From NCBI GenBank assembly GCA_900546615.1, contig URDJ01000014.1, positions 1 through 60,977 on the forward strand: a stretch of 60,977 nt of DNA, read 5' to 3'. Below, one piece after another: positions 52,187-60,944 of the stretch. The position numbers were made by a program, and so were the translations under genes. How positions within the stretch are numbered: position 1 is the stretch's first letter; each line of letters begins with the position of its first letter. The DNA is from an uncultured Eubacteriales bacterium. GTDB taxonomy: Bacteria; Bacillota; Clostridia; Oscillospirales; Oscillospiraceae. The notes under the pieces are model-generated. The model had not been told where the DNA came from. It saw only the letters and a list, made by a program, of their open reading frames with translations, and did not search any database.

Positions 52187-52553
52187 GCCCCGCCCGTCTG
52201 AGCAGCACGAGCGCCTCCGGCGACGCCCGGCGCAGGAAATCCTCCAGCACCGCGCCCGGCCCGGCGTAGAGCCTTATCGTCCGCCGCTCCGCCGCCGGCT
52301 TCTCCCTGAGCGTATACAGCCCCTCCGCCGCAGCCTCGAGCTCGCAGACGCCGTACTCGTCCCGGTAGAAATGCTCGTTCTTCAGGTGCTCCAGCTCGTG
52401 CCGAAGCCCCGCTTCGCGCGCCGCCTCGTCAAAGCGCGTGTTTATATATATCGTGAACGTCCCGTCCCCGTTCGATACCGTAACCGCCGCCGATGCGCGG
52501 CTCGGGAACTCCACCAGCCTCACCCAGTAGTCCACGCCCTCAAGGTAGCTCAT
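52167..52553 (-). CDS. ImmA/IrrE-type metallopeptidase-like protein
   Basis: A 128-aa protein with the zinc-protease motif RHELEHLKNEHF (HExxH at about residues 52-56). Small ImmA-type proteins often inactivate a partner XRE repressor by cleavage. Here the repressor gene is directly upstream with a four-base ATGA overlap. Two further Cys near the end. The pair looks like an ICE/phage-style switch or a stress switch, but no mobile genes are adjacent. Confidence 0.78.
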   Translation of the reverse strand: MSYLEGVDYWVRLVEFPSRASAAVTVSNGDGTFTIYINTRFDEAAREAGLRHELEHLKNEHFYRDEYGVCELEAAAEGLYTLREKPAAERRTIRLYAGPGAVLEDFLRRASPEALVLLRRAGLEKKCR

Positions 52554-52915
52554 CCCTGCTGCTGCATCTCCTCTATCATCCGCACGATCGCCTCTATCTG
52601 CGCCTTCGTCGCGTTCTTCGTCACCGAAAACAGCATGCGCTTCTCCGGCCTGCTCCTCAGCTCCTCCAGATACTCAGTCAGCTCCTCGTCCCCGTTCACC
52701 GGACCGGGGTCCTCCGTCTTGCCCAGCAGATAGTCCGTCGTCACGCCCAGATAGTCCGCTATCCGCGCCGCTGTCTCCGCGCTCACGCCCTTCGCACGGC
52801 CCTTCCGCAGCTCCGTCATAAAGCTCCGGCTCATTCCAAGCTCCGCGCTCATCCTCGCGCCCGATATTCCCCGCTCCCTAAGCAAAGCCTCTATCCTCTC
52901 GCATATGCCTTCCAT
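52550..52915 (-). CDS. XRE-family transcriptional regulator
   Basis: A 121-aa protein with an N-terminal lambda-repressor-like HTH: ALLRERGISGARMSAELGMS, RSFMTELRKGRAKGVSAETA, ARIADYLGVTTDYLLG. The C-terminal 50 residues are helical (LTEYLEELRSRPEKRMLFSV). ATG 52915 follows AAGGGG. It should bind the GTACAA-type sites upstream and repress itself and the divergent small genes, with the ImmA-like protein as its antagonist. Confidence 0.85.
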   Translation of the reverse strand: MEGICERIEALLRERGISGARMSAELGMSRSFMTELRKGRAKGVSAETAARIADYLGVTTDYLLGKTEDPGPVNGDEELTEYLEELRSRPEKRMLFSVTKNATKAQIEAIVRMIEEMQQQG

Positions 52916-52941
52916 ATTTTTCGGCCCCTTTTTGTAAAATA

Positions 52942-53067
52942 TGTACAAATTACAAATTTTTGTACACGGCCCTTGACAAGTGCAGTATTGCGAACTATAT
53001 TTAAAGGCAGGTTGTACAATAATCCGTACAATAATCCCATGCAATTACCATGATAGTACAAATAATT
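52942..53067. promoter_or_regulatory. Operator-rich region between the XRE gene and the small Cys genes
   Basis: Inverted repeat TGTACAAAT ... TTTTTGTACA (52942-52966); two head-to-tail 12-mers GTACAATAATCC (53014-53025 and 53026-53037); and a further GTACAAATAATT (53056-53067). The common core is TTGTACAA/GTACAA. They flank the plus promoter. Confidence 0.65.
52973..53001 (+). promoter_or_regulatory. Sigma-A promoter of the two small Cys genes
   Basis: TTGACA (52973-52978), 17-bp spacer, TATATT (52996-53001), with operator-like sites on both sides. Confidence 0.72.
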
Positions 53068-53108
53068 GAACATGTCAACCACTAAAAAAGAGAGAGGTGT
53101 GAGAAAAC

Positions 53109-53375
53109 ATGCTCAACTCCCCCCACAAGACGCCGGACATGAGCCGATGTGTGGACTGCCTTTATTACTACGGCGCGGCCGACCCGGACCACTACCGCTC
53201 GGTCATACCCTCCTGTGTGTACATTCTTCGGGCGAAGCGCCGCCGGCCCTGTCCGGCCGGCGAGGGCTGCACGGTATACCGGCCCATCCCCGACATCTCC
53301 ACGGTCTACCGCGACAGGCTCAGCCGCGCCTATCATATCTTCCGTCTGAAGAAGCGCATGAAGGAGCGCGGCTGA
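53109..53375 (+). CDS. Small Cys-containing protein of unknown function, 88 aa
   Basis: Starts at ATG 53109 behind GAGAGGTG. Two Cys clusters: RCVDCLYYYG (C14, C17) and PSCVYILRAKRRRPCPAGEGC (C36, C48, C54), then a basic helical tail ending KKRMKERG. The layout suggests a small zinc-binding protein that may touch nucleic acid. I do not recognise it. It overlaps the next gene by one base. Confidence 0.6.
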   Translation: MLNSPHKTPDMSRCVDCLYYYGAADPDHYRSVIPSCVYILRAKRRRPCPAGEGCTVYRPIPDISTVYRDRLSRAYHIFRLKKRMKERG

Positions 53376-53647
53376 TGACGCGGCTCTATACGATGGCGCG
53401 CTTTGAGGAGCGCCCGGCCCTGCCCGCTGTCCCCGCCCCGGAGAACATGGGCGAGCGCCACGCCGCAGGCGACTCCCCGCGCGTCCGCAAACCCAGGCAC
53501 GAGCACTATGTGGTGGACTCGCCGGAGCAGGTGGCGCTCTGTCTTTGCTGTCCCAAGCTCGAGTGCACGAATTGTCTGGCGCACCGCAGGGGCAAGCCCT
53601 ACGTGCCGGTATCAGAGCGCAAGCGCCGCGCCTGTCGCAAGGAATAG
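53375..53647 (+). CDS. Small Cys-containing protein of unknown function, 90 aa
   Basis: ATG 53375 overlaps the previous stop (TGATG) and is preceded by AAGGAG. The C-terminus has CLCCPKLECTNC (four to five Cys in 12 residues) and a basic end ERKRRACRKE. The N-terminal half is Pro/Arg-rich. Its last 36 bp overlap the convergent end of addA. Probably a zinc-binding partner of the previous protein; function unknown. Confidence 0.55.
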   Translation: MTRLYTMARFEERPALPAVPAPENMGERHAAGDSPRVRKPRHEHYVVDSPEQVALCLCCPKLECTNCLAHRRGKPYVPVSERKRRACRKE

Positions 53648-56600
53648 CAGATACCGCCCCTTGACCGGCAGGCCCGTTATGCGCGACATCGCCCAGCTGT
53701 AAGCCTCTATCTGCGAGCGGTAAAGCTCCGCACGCTCCGGCTCCTGTCCGGGCCTTATGCGGTCGGTCTTGTAGTCCACGAGGGTCAGACCGTCCGGCTC
53801 CACTATGCAGCAGTCGACCACGCCCTGAAGCAACACCTTTTCGTCCCCGGCGCCCTCGAAGAACCTCCCCGCCTCGCAAAGCAGCGCGAAGGGGAACTCC
53901 CTCAGTACCCGCTCTGATGAGGCGATCTTCCTGCCAAGCTCCGACTGCGCGAGCCTGAATAGCGACGTTATGTCAACCGCATCCGCCTCACGCCGGGACA
54001 TGCGGCCCTCGGCGACGAGCCTTTGCAGCTCGCCGGCGGCGCTTTGGGCGGAGTTTATGCGGCCGAGGTCGAGGTATCTGAGCGCGAGGTGGGCGGCGGT
54101 GCCCTTTTCGGCGGCGGTGAGCTGTCTTGTCCCGCCGGATATATCCGGTTTTCTGAACAGCCTGCCGCGTTTTTTGAGCATGGGCGCGCCCTCCGGGTCC
54201 GGCTCCGCGAGGCTTTTGAGCTCCGTGGCCGTGAGCTTGGAGGGCAGCAGTTCCGCCGCTTTATAGGGGTAGCTCCAGCTCAGCTCACGTTCGAAGTCTA
54301 TATCGCAAGCCTCCTCCTTTGGCCCGGTCTCCGGCTCTGTCCGGGGCCGGGCTTCCTTTTGCAGAGGCTGCGGCTCGCCGTGCGTGTCGCCGCCGATCGA
54401 TAGCGTTATCTTCCGGCTGCCGGTGCCGAGCACGGCGCTGATGATCCACTCCGAAAGGCTGTGCATGGATACCAGAGCCTGTGCGGGCATCCTGCGCTCC
54501 GCGCACGGCGAGAGCTTTGATAGCTTTTTCTCCGGGTCTGCCACCGCGCAGGTCATGAACAGCCGCTCGCGCGCGCGGGTCATGGCGACGTATAGCAGCC
54601 GAAGCTCCTCGCTGAGCAGCTCGCGCTCGAGCCTGTGTGCCACTGCGCGGCGCGCCAGGGTCGGGTACTCAATCCCTCTGAGCGTATCGGTGAGCTTCGG
54701 CCCGAGGCCGAGCTTCGGGTGCACCAGTACGCTCTCACGCAGGTCGCCCGTGTTGAAGCGCCGGGCCGTATCGCCTATGAACACCACCGGGAACTCCAGC
54801 CCCTTGGAGCGGTGGATGCTCATGATGCGCACCGCGCCGCCCGTGGACTCGTTCGGGAAGGCAGGCTCCTCCCCGCGCTTTTTCATGGAGTTTATCCAGT
54901 CGAGGAAGCGTCTGAGGCCCTTCCAGCCCGAGGTCTCAAAGCTGCGGGCCAGCTCAAAGAGCTTAAAGAGCCGCGCGCGCCGGCCCTCGCCGTCGCTCAT
55001 CGCCGCGCAGAGCGCCATGCAGTCGAGCTTTTCGTATATCGTCCACACGAGCGAGGCCAGCTCGCTGTCCCGGGAAATATCACGCAGTTCCCAGAGCGTA
55101 GCGAGGAAGTTCCGGGCCTTATCGCTGTCCTCGGCATAGTGCTCGAGCGACGAGTAAAAATCGCCCTCGGGGGTTTTCAGGCGCATTTCCGTCAGCTCGT
55201 CGGCCGTGAAGCCGAACAGCGCCGAGCGGAGCACGGAGATGAGCGCCACGTCCTGCCGCGGGTTGTCCACGATCGCCAGCAGCGAGAGCACGACGGAGAT
55301 CTCCCCGGCCTCGAAAAATCCGCCGGACTGCCCCGCTTCGACCGGTATGCCCTCGCTCGCGAGCGCACGCCTCCACACCGGGCCGCTCACGTTCACCGAC
55401 CGGAGCAGCACGGCGATATCCCCGTAGTTCACGGAGCGTTTTGTTCCGCCGTCGTCTATGCGGCTGCCGCTCTCCACGAGCCTGCGCATCATCTTAGCGG
55501 CGTAGGTGGCCTCGGTCTCGGCCTTGTCAGGGCGTTCGTCCTCGTCCTCCGCGCCCTGCACGGGCACCAGCACCAGCTCCGGCGCGGGCACAAGGCTCTC
55601 GTATTCCAGCCCGGCCCTCAGCTGCGCGCGCTCGTCGTAGTCCATCTCGCCCAGTCCCTTCGACATCAGGCAGGAAAAAACCTCGTTAACCGCGTCCACT
55701 ACCTCCGGCCTCGAGCGGAAGCTCTCGCGCAGGAACACCCGGCGCGGCACGCCCTCGGGCTGCGGTGCGTCGGCGTAGCGCTCATATTTGTCCAGGAAAA
55801 TCGTCGGGTCGGCCAGCCGGAACCTGTAGATGCTCTGCTTCACGTCGCCGACCATGAACAGCCTGCGCCCGCCGTCCGACACGGCGCGGATTATCATGTC
55901 CTGCACCGCTGAGACGTCCTGATACTCGTCCACCATGACTTCGGTGTAGCGCTTCGATACCTCGACGGCGGTCTCAGTCGGTGAGCCATCGGGCTCTGTC
56001 AGCAGCCGGGCCGCGAGGTGTTCGAGGTCGGAGAAATCCAGTAGCGAGCGCCGCCGCTTGCGCCGCGTGTATTCCGCGTCGAAGTCGCCGACGAGCTTCA
56101 GCAGCGCGCGCATGGCCGGGGCCGTGCGCCTCATGTCGCGCAGCAGCTCCGCGCTCGGGAGCAGGAAGTCCTTTTCGATGCGCTTGAGCGCCTTCTTGCA
56201 GGCCTCGCGCTTCGCCTTGGCAAGCTCTGCAAGCTCCGGGTCCTCCCCGCCGCCTCGCAGGGAACCGAGCCTCGGGAACTCCACATCAAGGCCCTCGTAC
56301 AGCCTGTCCCAGCCCTGAGCCGCTCTTTCCGCGCAGCTGCGGAGCATACGGGCCGTCGTGCTGAAACTGCTGTAATACGCCTTGCCCATTTTCTCAAAGC
56401 CGAGCATCTCCTGAGAGAGCGCCTCAAGCTCCCCCGCCCAGTAGCTGAGCTCGGCTCCGGCAGATTCCAGCAGTTCCCTGCCCCACGGCGTGTCGCCCGC
56501 ATCCTTCGCATCGGTCGAAAACAGCTCAGCCTGCTCCTTTGCCCAGTCCTCCGGCCGCGCGTGGGACTGCAGCTTGTCGTGCAGCCTCAGCACCAGCTCG

Positions 56601-57118
56601 GCCAGCCGCCGGTCGTCCCGGCCCGCGCCCACCGTGTCCGCAAGCTGCATGAAACCCGGGTCGTCCGCCTCGTACGCCGCGTCCATGACCGTCTCAAGCG
56701 AGAGGTTCCGCAGCTCCGAAGCTCTGTCCTCGTCGGCTATCGCAAAATCCGGCGTCACTCCGGCCTTTCCCGCGTACTCGCGCAGAAGCGCCGAGCAGAA
56801 ACTGTGTATAGTGCCTATCGGCGCACGTCGCACCAGCGCCGCCTCGCGCCGAAGCCGCTTCGACTCCGGCTCCGCCATCGAGCGGCGCGATATCTCCTCC
56901 GATATACGGCCCCTCAGCTCTGCCGCTGCCGCCGTTGAGAAGGTGATGACAAGGAAGCTGTCCACGCTCCGGGGCTGCTCCGGGTCCGTCAGCCAGCGCA
57001 TCAGGCGCTCCGTCAGCACCCGCGTCTTGCCGCTGCCCGCCGCTGCCGAGACGAGCAGCTCGCCGCCCCGGTCCTCTATCGCCAGCCGCTGTGACGGCGT
57101 CGGTTTGAACTCAGCCAT
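53612..57118 (-). CDS. addA: ATP-dependent helicase/nuclease subunit A
   Basis: UvrD-like helicase with nuclease of the AddAB double-strand-break repair complex, equivalent to RecBCD. The 1168 aa include Walker A SAAAGSGKTRVLTERL, VDEYQDVSAVQD, GDVKQSIYRFR, HRSKGLEFPVVF, LLYVAMTRARERL, and the C-terminal RecB-type nuclease core GVVDCCIVEPDGLTLVDYKTD. ATG 57118 overlaps the addB stop by 8 bp. Confidence 0.95.
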   Translation of the reverse strand: MAEFKPTPSQRLAIEDRGGELLVSAAAGSGKTRVLTERLMRWLTDPEQPRSVDSFLVITFSTAAAAELRGRISEEISRRSMAEPESKRLRREAALVRRAPIGTIHSFCSALLREYAGKAGVTPDFAIADEDRASELRNLSLETVMDAAYEADDPGFMQLADTVGAGRDDRRLAELVLRLHDKLQSHARPEDWAKEQAELFSTDAKDAGDTPWGRELLESAGAELSYWAGELEALSQEMLGFEKMGKAYYSSFSTTARMLRSCAERAAQGWDRLYEGLDVEFPRLGSLRGGGEDPELAELAKAKREACKKALKRIEKDFLLPSAELLRDMRRTAPAMRALLKLVGDFDAEYTRRKRRRSLLDFSDLEHLAARLLTEPDGSPTETAVEVSKRYTEVMVDEYQDVSAVQDMIIRAVSDGGRRLFMVGDVKQSIYRFRLADPTIFLDKYERYADAPQPEGVPRRVFLRESFRSRPEVVDAVNEVFSCLMSKGLGEMDYDERAQLRAGLEYESLVPAPELVLVPVQGAEDEDERPDKAETEATYAAKMMRRLVESGSRIDDGGTKRSVNYGDIAVLLRSVNVSGPVWRRALASEGIPVEAGQSGGFFEAGEISVVLSLLAIVDNPRQDVALISVLRSALFGFTADELTEMRLKTPEGDFYSSLEHYAEDSDKARNFLATLWELRDISRDSELASLVWTIYEKLDCMALCAAMSDGEGRRARLFKLFELARSFETSGWKGLRRFLDWINSMKKRGEEPAFPNESTGGAVRIMSIHRSKGLEFPVVFIGDTARRFNTGDLRESVLVHPKLGLGPKLTDTLRGIEYPTLARRAVAHRLERELLSEELRLLYVAMTRARERLFMTCAVADPEKKLSKLSPCAERRMPAQALVSMHSLSEWIISAVLGTGSRKITLSIGGDTHGEPQPLQKEARPRTEPETGPKEEACDIDFERELSWSYPYKAAELLPSKLTATELKSLAEPDPEGAPMLKKRGRLFRKPDISGGTRQLTAAEKGTAAHLALRYLDLGRINSAQSAAGELQRLVAEGRMSRREADAVDITSLFRLAQSELGRKIASSERVLREFPFALLCEAGRFFEGAGDEKVLLQGVVDCCIVEPDGLTLVDYKTDRIRPGQEPERAELYRSQIEAYSWAMSRITGLPVKGRYLLFLATGAALAL

Positions 57119-60100
57119 TTGTCCCGCCTCCTTCCAGCATGTCCCACACCCTTGTCGCGCTCAGCCTGGGCAGATAGCGCCGCTTATCGCCGCCCTCCCC
57201 CTCGGTGAAGCGGCAGGCGTCCGCGTATTCGCACCAGAGGCAGGCGTTCTCCTGCGCACTCTTGTATGCGGGGTCGGCGGTGATGCTGCCCGAGCGCAGC
57301 TCGCAGGCCAGGAGCTTGAGCGTGTCCTCCACTCGCCGGCCCAGCGCGCCCATTCTCTCCGCCGTGGCCAGAGAGTCGCCCGTCGGCACTCCGCCCTTCC
57401 ACTTTACGGGCAAACGCACCGGGTCTTCGCTGTTCTCCATCGCCAGCAGCACCTCCGGGTCGTCCAGCACCAGTCCCGAGCGCCGGAGTTTCTCCCGGCG
57501 TCTTGCCGCTATATCCTCGTCCGTGAGGTCGCCGTCCTCACTGAGTAATATGTCCCTCGCCGGTATATACAGCACGCCCGCAGGCACCGGCTCCTGTCCG
57601 TAGAGCCGTTTGCCCTGACTCTCGAGCGCAAAGAGATAGAGCAGCATCTGCATGTTAAGGCCGTGCACCACGTCCGAGAGCGAGAAGCTCTTGCTCCCGG
57701 TCTTGTAATCCACTACCCGCAGGTACAGCCTGCCGCCGTGGACCCAGCCGTCCACCCTGTCCACCACGCCGCCCAGCCGCAGCCGTCCGCCGTCCGGCAG
57801 CTCCGCCGCGGGCAGCAGGCCCGGGCGCGAGAGGTCCAGCTCGAAGCTCAGGGGCTTGAATTCAGAGGCCCTCAGCTCCTCGGCCATGTCCTGCACGATC
57901 CTCCTGACGCTCTCGGCCAGCCTCGCGAACAGGTAGGCAAATCTTGCGCTCTTGCCCTCCAATCCGCCCAGCTCCTCGGTGAGATAGCGCATGGAGTACT
58001 CGTCGCACAGCTCGTCGAGCCGGTCGTCCGACGCGCCCTCCAGCCCGCCGCTGCCCTGGGTCTCCTCGGCCACATGCTGAAGGATATAGTGTATGAAGCT
58101 GCCCGCCTCGGGCGCGCGGAACTGCGCGGGGCGCCTCGGCTTCGCGCGCAGGCCGTAGTTCAGAAAATACGCAAAGCGGCAGCCCGCGAATTTCTCCACC
58201 CTCGACGGAGACAGCCGCAACTCGTCGCCGTAGAGCGCCCGCGCAGATTCACCTGAAAGCTGTCTTGGCGGGATCTTTGCCGCATTCTTGAGTTTCACGA
58301 GCGTCTCCGGCTCGGTGCGCGCGAAGTATTCCCGCGCGGACTCGCCCAGCGCTCCCTTGCCTGACGCGGCGAGCTCCAGCGCCGGGCCTCGGGCCTGCGT
58401 CCTGAACCGGCGGCTGTCGGCGCGCACGATATGGAGTCCAAACAGCCGGGCCGCGCGGTTCATTATGAAGCTCGGTCTCGCCACAGAGCCGTCCGACGCG
58501 AAGGCGGGACTGACCAGCGTCAGCGTCTCCGATGGCAGGCTCAGGCAGTTGTAAATTAGCGAGAACTCGCGCCAAAGCTCAGCGTCGCCCGCGTCGAGCG
58601 GCACGCCCAGCTCGGAGAGCGCCCGGCGCTCGTCGGAGTTGAACACCCCGCCCTCCTGCGCCGGCCCCGGCAGGCGCTCGTCCGACGCGCCAAGGATGAT
58701 GAGGTGCTTTATGTGCCTGCGGCGCATCCTGTCCATGTCGCCCGCAGAGACCATGTCCAGCGACACGGGTATGACGCCCACCGCGTACTGCGACAGGGTC
58801 AGCAGATACAGTCGCGAGAACGCCGCCGTATCCAGCTCCGTATCCGCCAGTATCCGCGCGCACTGCTCGAGCGCCGAGACCGCCGCGTCCCAGAGCCGCG
58901 CGTACTCCTCCGCCGCCTGCAGTCTGCCCGAGCGCTCCAGCTCATCCGCCCGCTCCGCCAGTCGCTCCGCCAGCCCCAGGTCCTCGAACAGCTGCGCCAG
59001 CGCCCCGGCCTGCTCGCGCGCAGTGTGGGCGCTCCGGCAGGCGCGGTCCAGGCTCATGAGCGGCTCGGACGCGCGGTATCTCAGCTCGTTTATCCTCCCC
59101 AGCCTCGCCTCGGACGCCTCGTCAAAGCGGCCCGAGAAACCCTCCGGGTGCATGCGCCAGTCCTTCTCCGAGTACCAGCGCGAGCCGCGTATGCTCCAGG
59201 TGAAGCAGTAGTTCTCAAGCTCGTCGCACTCCCCGGTGCTCAGCCCGGCGAGACCCGTCCTGAGATACGCGAACACATCGGCCTGCTCCCAGCCGCCGCA
59301 GACGATCTCGTAGGCCGCGGAGATGAGCGCGGGCAGGGGCTTCTGGCTGATGTCCGTCTGCCTCGCGGTAAAGAGCGGCGCGCCGTAGTACCTGAACGCC
59401 GCCTCGAGCTGCGCCCGGTAGTCCTCAAACGAGCGCACCGCTACCGCGATGTCCCGCCAGCGGCAGCCGGACTTTGCAAGCTCCACCGCCCTCGACGCCG
59501 CAAGCTCGCACTCCGCGCTCACCGAGTCGGCCGTGTACAGGAAGACCTTCCCCTCCGCATCGCAGCTCCCTGCGCCGAAGCCCAACATGTTCTCCGCCAG
59601 CAAATCCGCGGGGCCTCTGCCGCCGCCCTCGAGCGTCTGTGTGCGCACGGGCACGCCCCGGTCCTTCGCCTCTCGCATGAGCCTCCTCGCCGTGCGGCGC
59701 GACAGCTCGAAGACCTCGCTGTCCCCGTCCAGCGCGTCCATGGTCAGGCAAACGGTCATATCCGCGCCGCGCCCGAGCAGCTCCGCCAGTATTTTCAGCT
59801 CGACCCCCGTGAAGTCGATGAAGCCATCCACGTATATGTGCCCCTCGCGCCCGAATTCACTCTCCGGCAGGCGCTCGAGAAGCTGTGCCAGCCGGTCGGA
59901 GGAATCCAGGTGCTCCGGCCCGACGGCTGCACGGAAGGCGCCCATGATGAGTGCGAGGTCCGCGAGCTTCTTCCCGAGCGCTCCGCCGGCCAGTTCGGCC
60001 GCCTCTGATACCTCAGTCTCGCCCAATCCCGCCGCGGAAAGCTCGTCCACGGCCCTGAGCAGCTCGGCCTGCAGCTCAGGTGAGCGCCGCGCACCCGCGT

Positions 60101-60419
60101 AGACCTTCAGCCGGGTATACACCGCGTCCACCGCCAGCGCCATGCACAGCAGTCTGCCCCCGGCATCCATGGGGCTGCGTCCACCAGGGCCAAGCTCGGC
60201 CTCCACCTTCCTCGCAAGCCCGGTGAACGACAGTACCTCCGCATACAGCGGCAGGCGCGGCCCTGCTACCTCCGCCAGCTCCCGCTCCGCCTCGTGACTG
60301 TATTGCTCGGGCACCAGCAGCCAGCGCCCGCCCGCGCCGCGCTCCACAGCGCCGCGTATCTCCTCCATCACGAGCGCGGTCTTGCCCGTGCCCGCGCGTC
60401 CGGTTATGAGTCTCAGCAT
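57111..60419 (-). CDS. addB: ATP-dependent helicase/nuclease subunit B
   Basis: Chi-scanning and nuclease subunit of AddAB. The 1102 aa begin with Walker A TGRAGTGKTALVMEEI, contain a degenerate helicase core, and end with the nuclease motif GGVVDRVDGWV ... LRVVDYKTG and an iron-sulphur clasp: one Cys in SRVEKFAGCRFAYF and three in CLWCEYADAC. The start has AGGAGGGGGGAGG upstream; promoter at 60440-60467. Confidence 0.94.
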   Translation of the reverse strand: MLRLITGRAGTGKTALVMEEIRGAVERGAGGRWLLVPEQYSHEAERELAEVAGPRLPLYAEVLSFTGLARKVEAELGPGGRSPMDAGGRLLCMALAVDAVYTRLKVYAGARRSPELQAELLRAVDELSAAGLGETEVSEAAELAGGALGKKLADLALIMGAFRAAVGPEHLDSSDRLAQLLERLPESEFGREGHIYVDGFIDFTGVELKILAELLGRGADMTVCLTMDALDGDSEVFELSRRTARRLMREAKDRGVPVRTQTLEGGGRGPADLLAENMLGFGAGSCDAEGKVFLYTADSVSAECELAASRAVELAKSGCRWRDIAVAVRSFEDYRAQLEAAFRYYGAPLFTARQTDISQKPLPALISAAYEIVCGGWEQADVFAYLRTGLAGLSTGECDELENYCFTWSIRGSRWYSEKDWRMHPEGFSGRFDEASEARLGRINELRYRASEPLMSLDRACRSAHTAREQAGALAQLFEDLGLAERLAERADELERSGRLQAAEEYARLWDAAVSALEQCARILADTELDTAAFSRLYLLTLSQYAVGVIPVSLDMVSAGDMDRMRRRHIKHLIILGASDERLPGPAQEGGVFNSDERRALSELGVPLDAGDAELWREFSLIYNCLSLPSETLTLVSPAFASDGSVARPSFIMNRAARLFGLHIVRADSRRFRTQARGPALELAASGKGALGESAREYFARTEPETLVKLKNAAKIPPRQLSGESARALYGDELRLSPSRVEKFAGCRFAYFLNYGLRAKPRRPAQFRAPEAGSFIHYILQHVAEETQGSGGLEGASDDRLDELCDEYSMRYLTEELGGLEGKSARFAYLFARLAESVRRIVQDMAEELRASEFKPLSFELDLSRPGLLPAAELPDGGRLRLGGVVDRVDGWVHGGRLYLRVVDYKTGSKSFSLSDVVHGLNMQMLLYLFALESQGKRLYGQEPVPAGVLYIPARDILLSEDGDLTDEDIAARRREKLRRSGLVLDDPEVLLAMENSEDPVRLPVKWKGGVPTGDSLATAERMGALGRRVEDTLKLLACELRSGSITADPAYKSAQENACLWCEYADACRFTEGEGGDKRRYLPRLSATRVWDMLEGGGTNG

Positions 60420-60439
60420 CTGCCTCCCCCCTCCTTCGC

Positions 60440-60467
60440 ATTATACCATATCGTTCACGCTTTTCAA
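60440..60467 (-). promoter_or_regulatory. Sigma-A promoter of addBA
   Basis: Minus strand TTGAAA (60462-60467), 16-bp spacer, TATAAT (60440-60445). Confidence 0.72.
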
Positions 60468-60472
60468 AACCC

Positions 60473-60501
60473 TTGAAAAACCGACATTTTTATGTTAAAG
60501 T
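60473..60501 (+). promoter_or_regulatory. Sigma-A promoter of the 69-aa gene
   Basis: TTGAAA (60473-60478), 17-bp spacer, TAAAGT (60496-60501), back to back with the addBA promoter. Confidence 0.7.
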
Positions 60502-60555
60502 GATGTCAAGCCAACCCGGGGCGGCATGCCCGGGCATTATGAAGGGAGACAGACT

Positions 60556-60765
60556 ATGGACATCAGCAAGGTAACCGTTAGAGAGCTTCTTGAAAACAAG
60601 GCAGCCTGCGACGCCATGAACGCCATCGATCCGAAGATACTGAAAAGCCCCATGGTCAAGCTCGTAAAGGGCAAGACTGTCGAGGCGGTCTTCAACATGG
60701 TCCCCGACAGCAAGGTCTCGCCCGAGATAAAGGCAAAGATCCGCGAGGCTCTCGCCGCTATCTGA
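60556..60765 (+). CDS. Small helical protein of unknown function, 69 aa
   Basis: ATG 60556 follows GAAGGGAGA. The product (MDISKVTVRELLENKAACDA, then KSPMVKLVKGKTVEAVFNMV, PDSKVSPEIKAKIREALAAI) is mostly helical with one Cys, and has no signal peptide. It is a well-expressed-looking single gene with clear promoter and terminator. I do not recognise the family. Confidence 0.72.
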   Translation: MDISKVTVRELLENKAACDAMNAIDPKILKSPMVKLVKGKTVEAVFNMVPDSKVSPEIKAKIREALAAI

Positions 60766-60777
60766 ATCCTGACAGCC

Positions 60778-60808
60778 AAAGCGCCGCCCGTCGCCGGGCG
60801 GCGCTTTA
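60778..60808 (+). terminator. Terminator of the 69-aa gene
   Basis: A 13-bp perfect stem (60778-60790 with 60795-60807), loop TCGC, then TTTACC. Confidence 0.7.
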
Positions 60809-60904
60809 CCATGCGCAAAAAGAGGACGCCGGTTTGGCGAACGCCGATAAGGAATTATCAAAAACATATCAACTTAGACGGCTGACAAACAGGTGCAAAA
60901 AGGG

Positions 60905-60944
60905 CCTGTCGCAGAATGGAAAAATTCTGCGGCAGGTTTTCTTT
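60905..60944 (+). terminator. Hairpin near the right edge, terminator or element end
   Basis: A 13-bp stem (60905-60917 with 60924-60936, one U-G) followed by TTTTCTTT. The sequence GGGCCTGTCGCAGAAT resembles ends of small dispersed elements in gut Firmicutes, but no copy is seen in this window. Confidence 0.45.

Noticed and set aside
52167..53647. Prophage or integrative element around the XRE/ImmA pair
   Set aside because: No integrase, structural, replication or relaxase gene and no attachment repeats; the flanking genes murI and addAB are chromosomal housekeeping genes.
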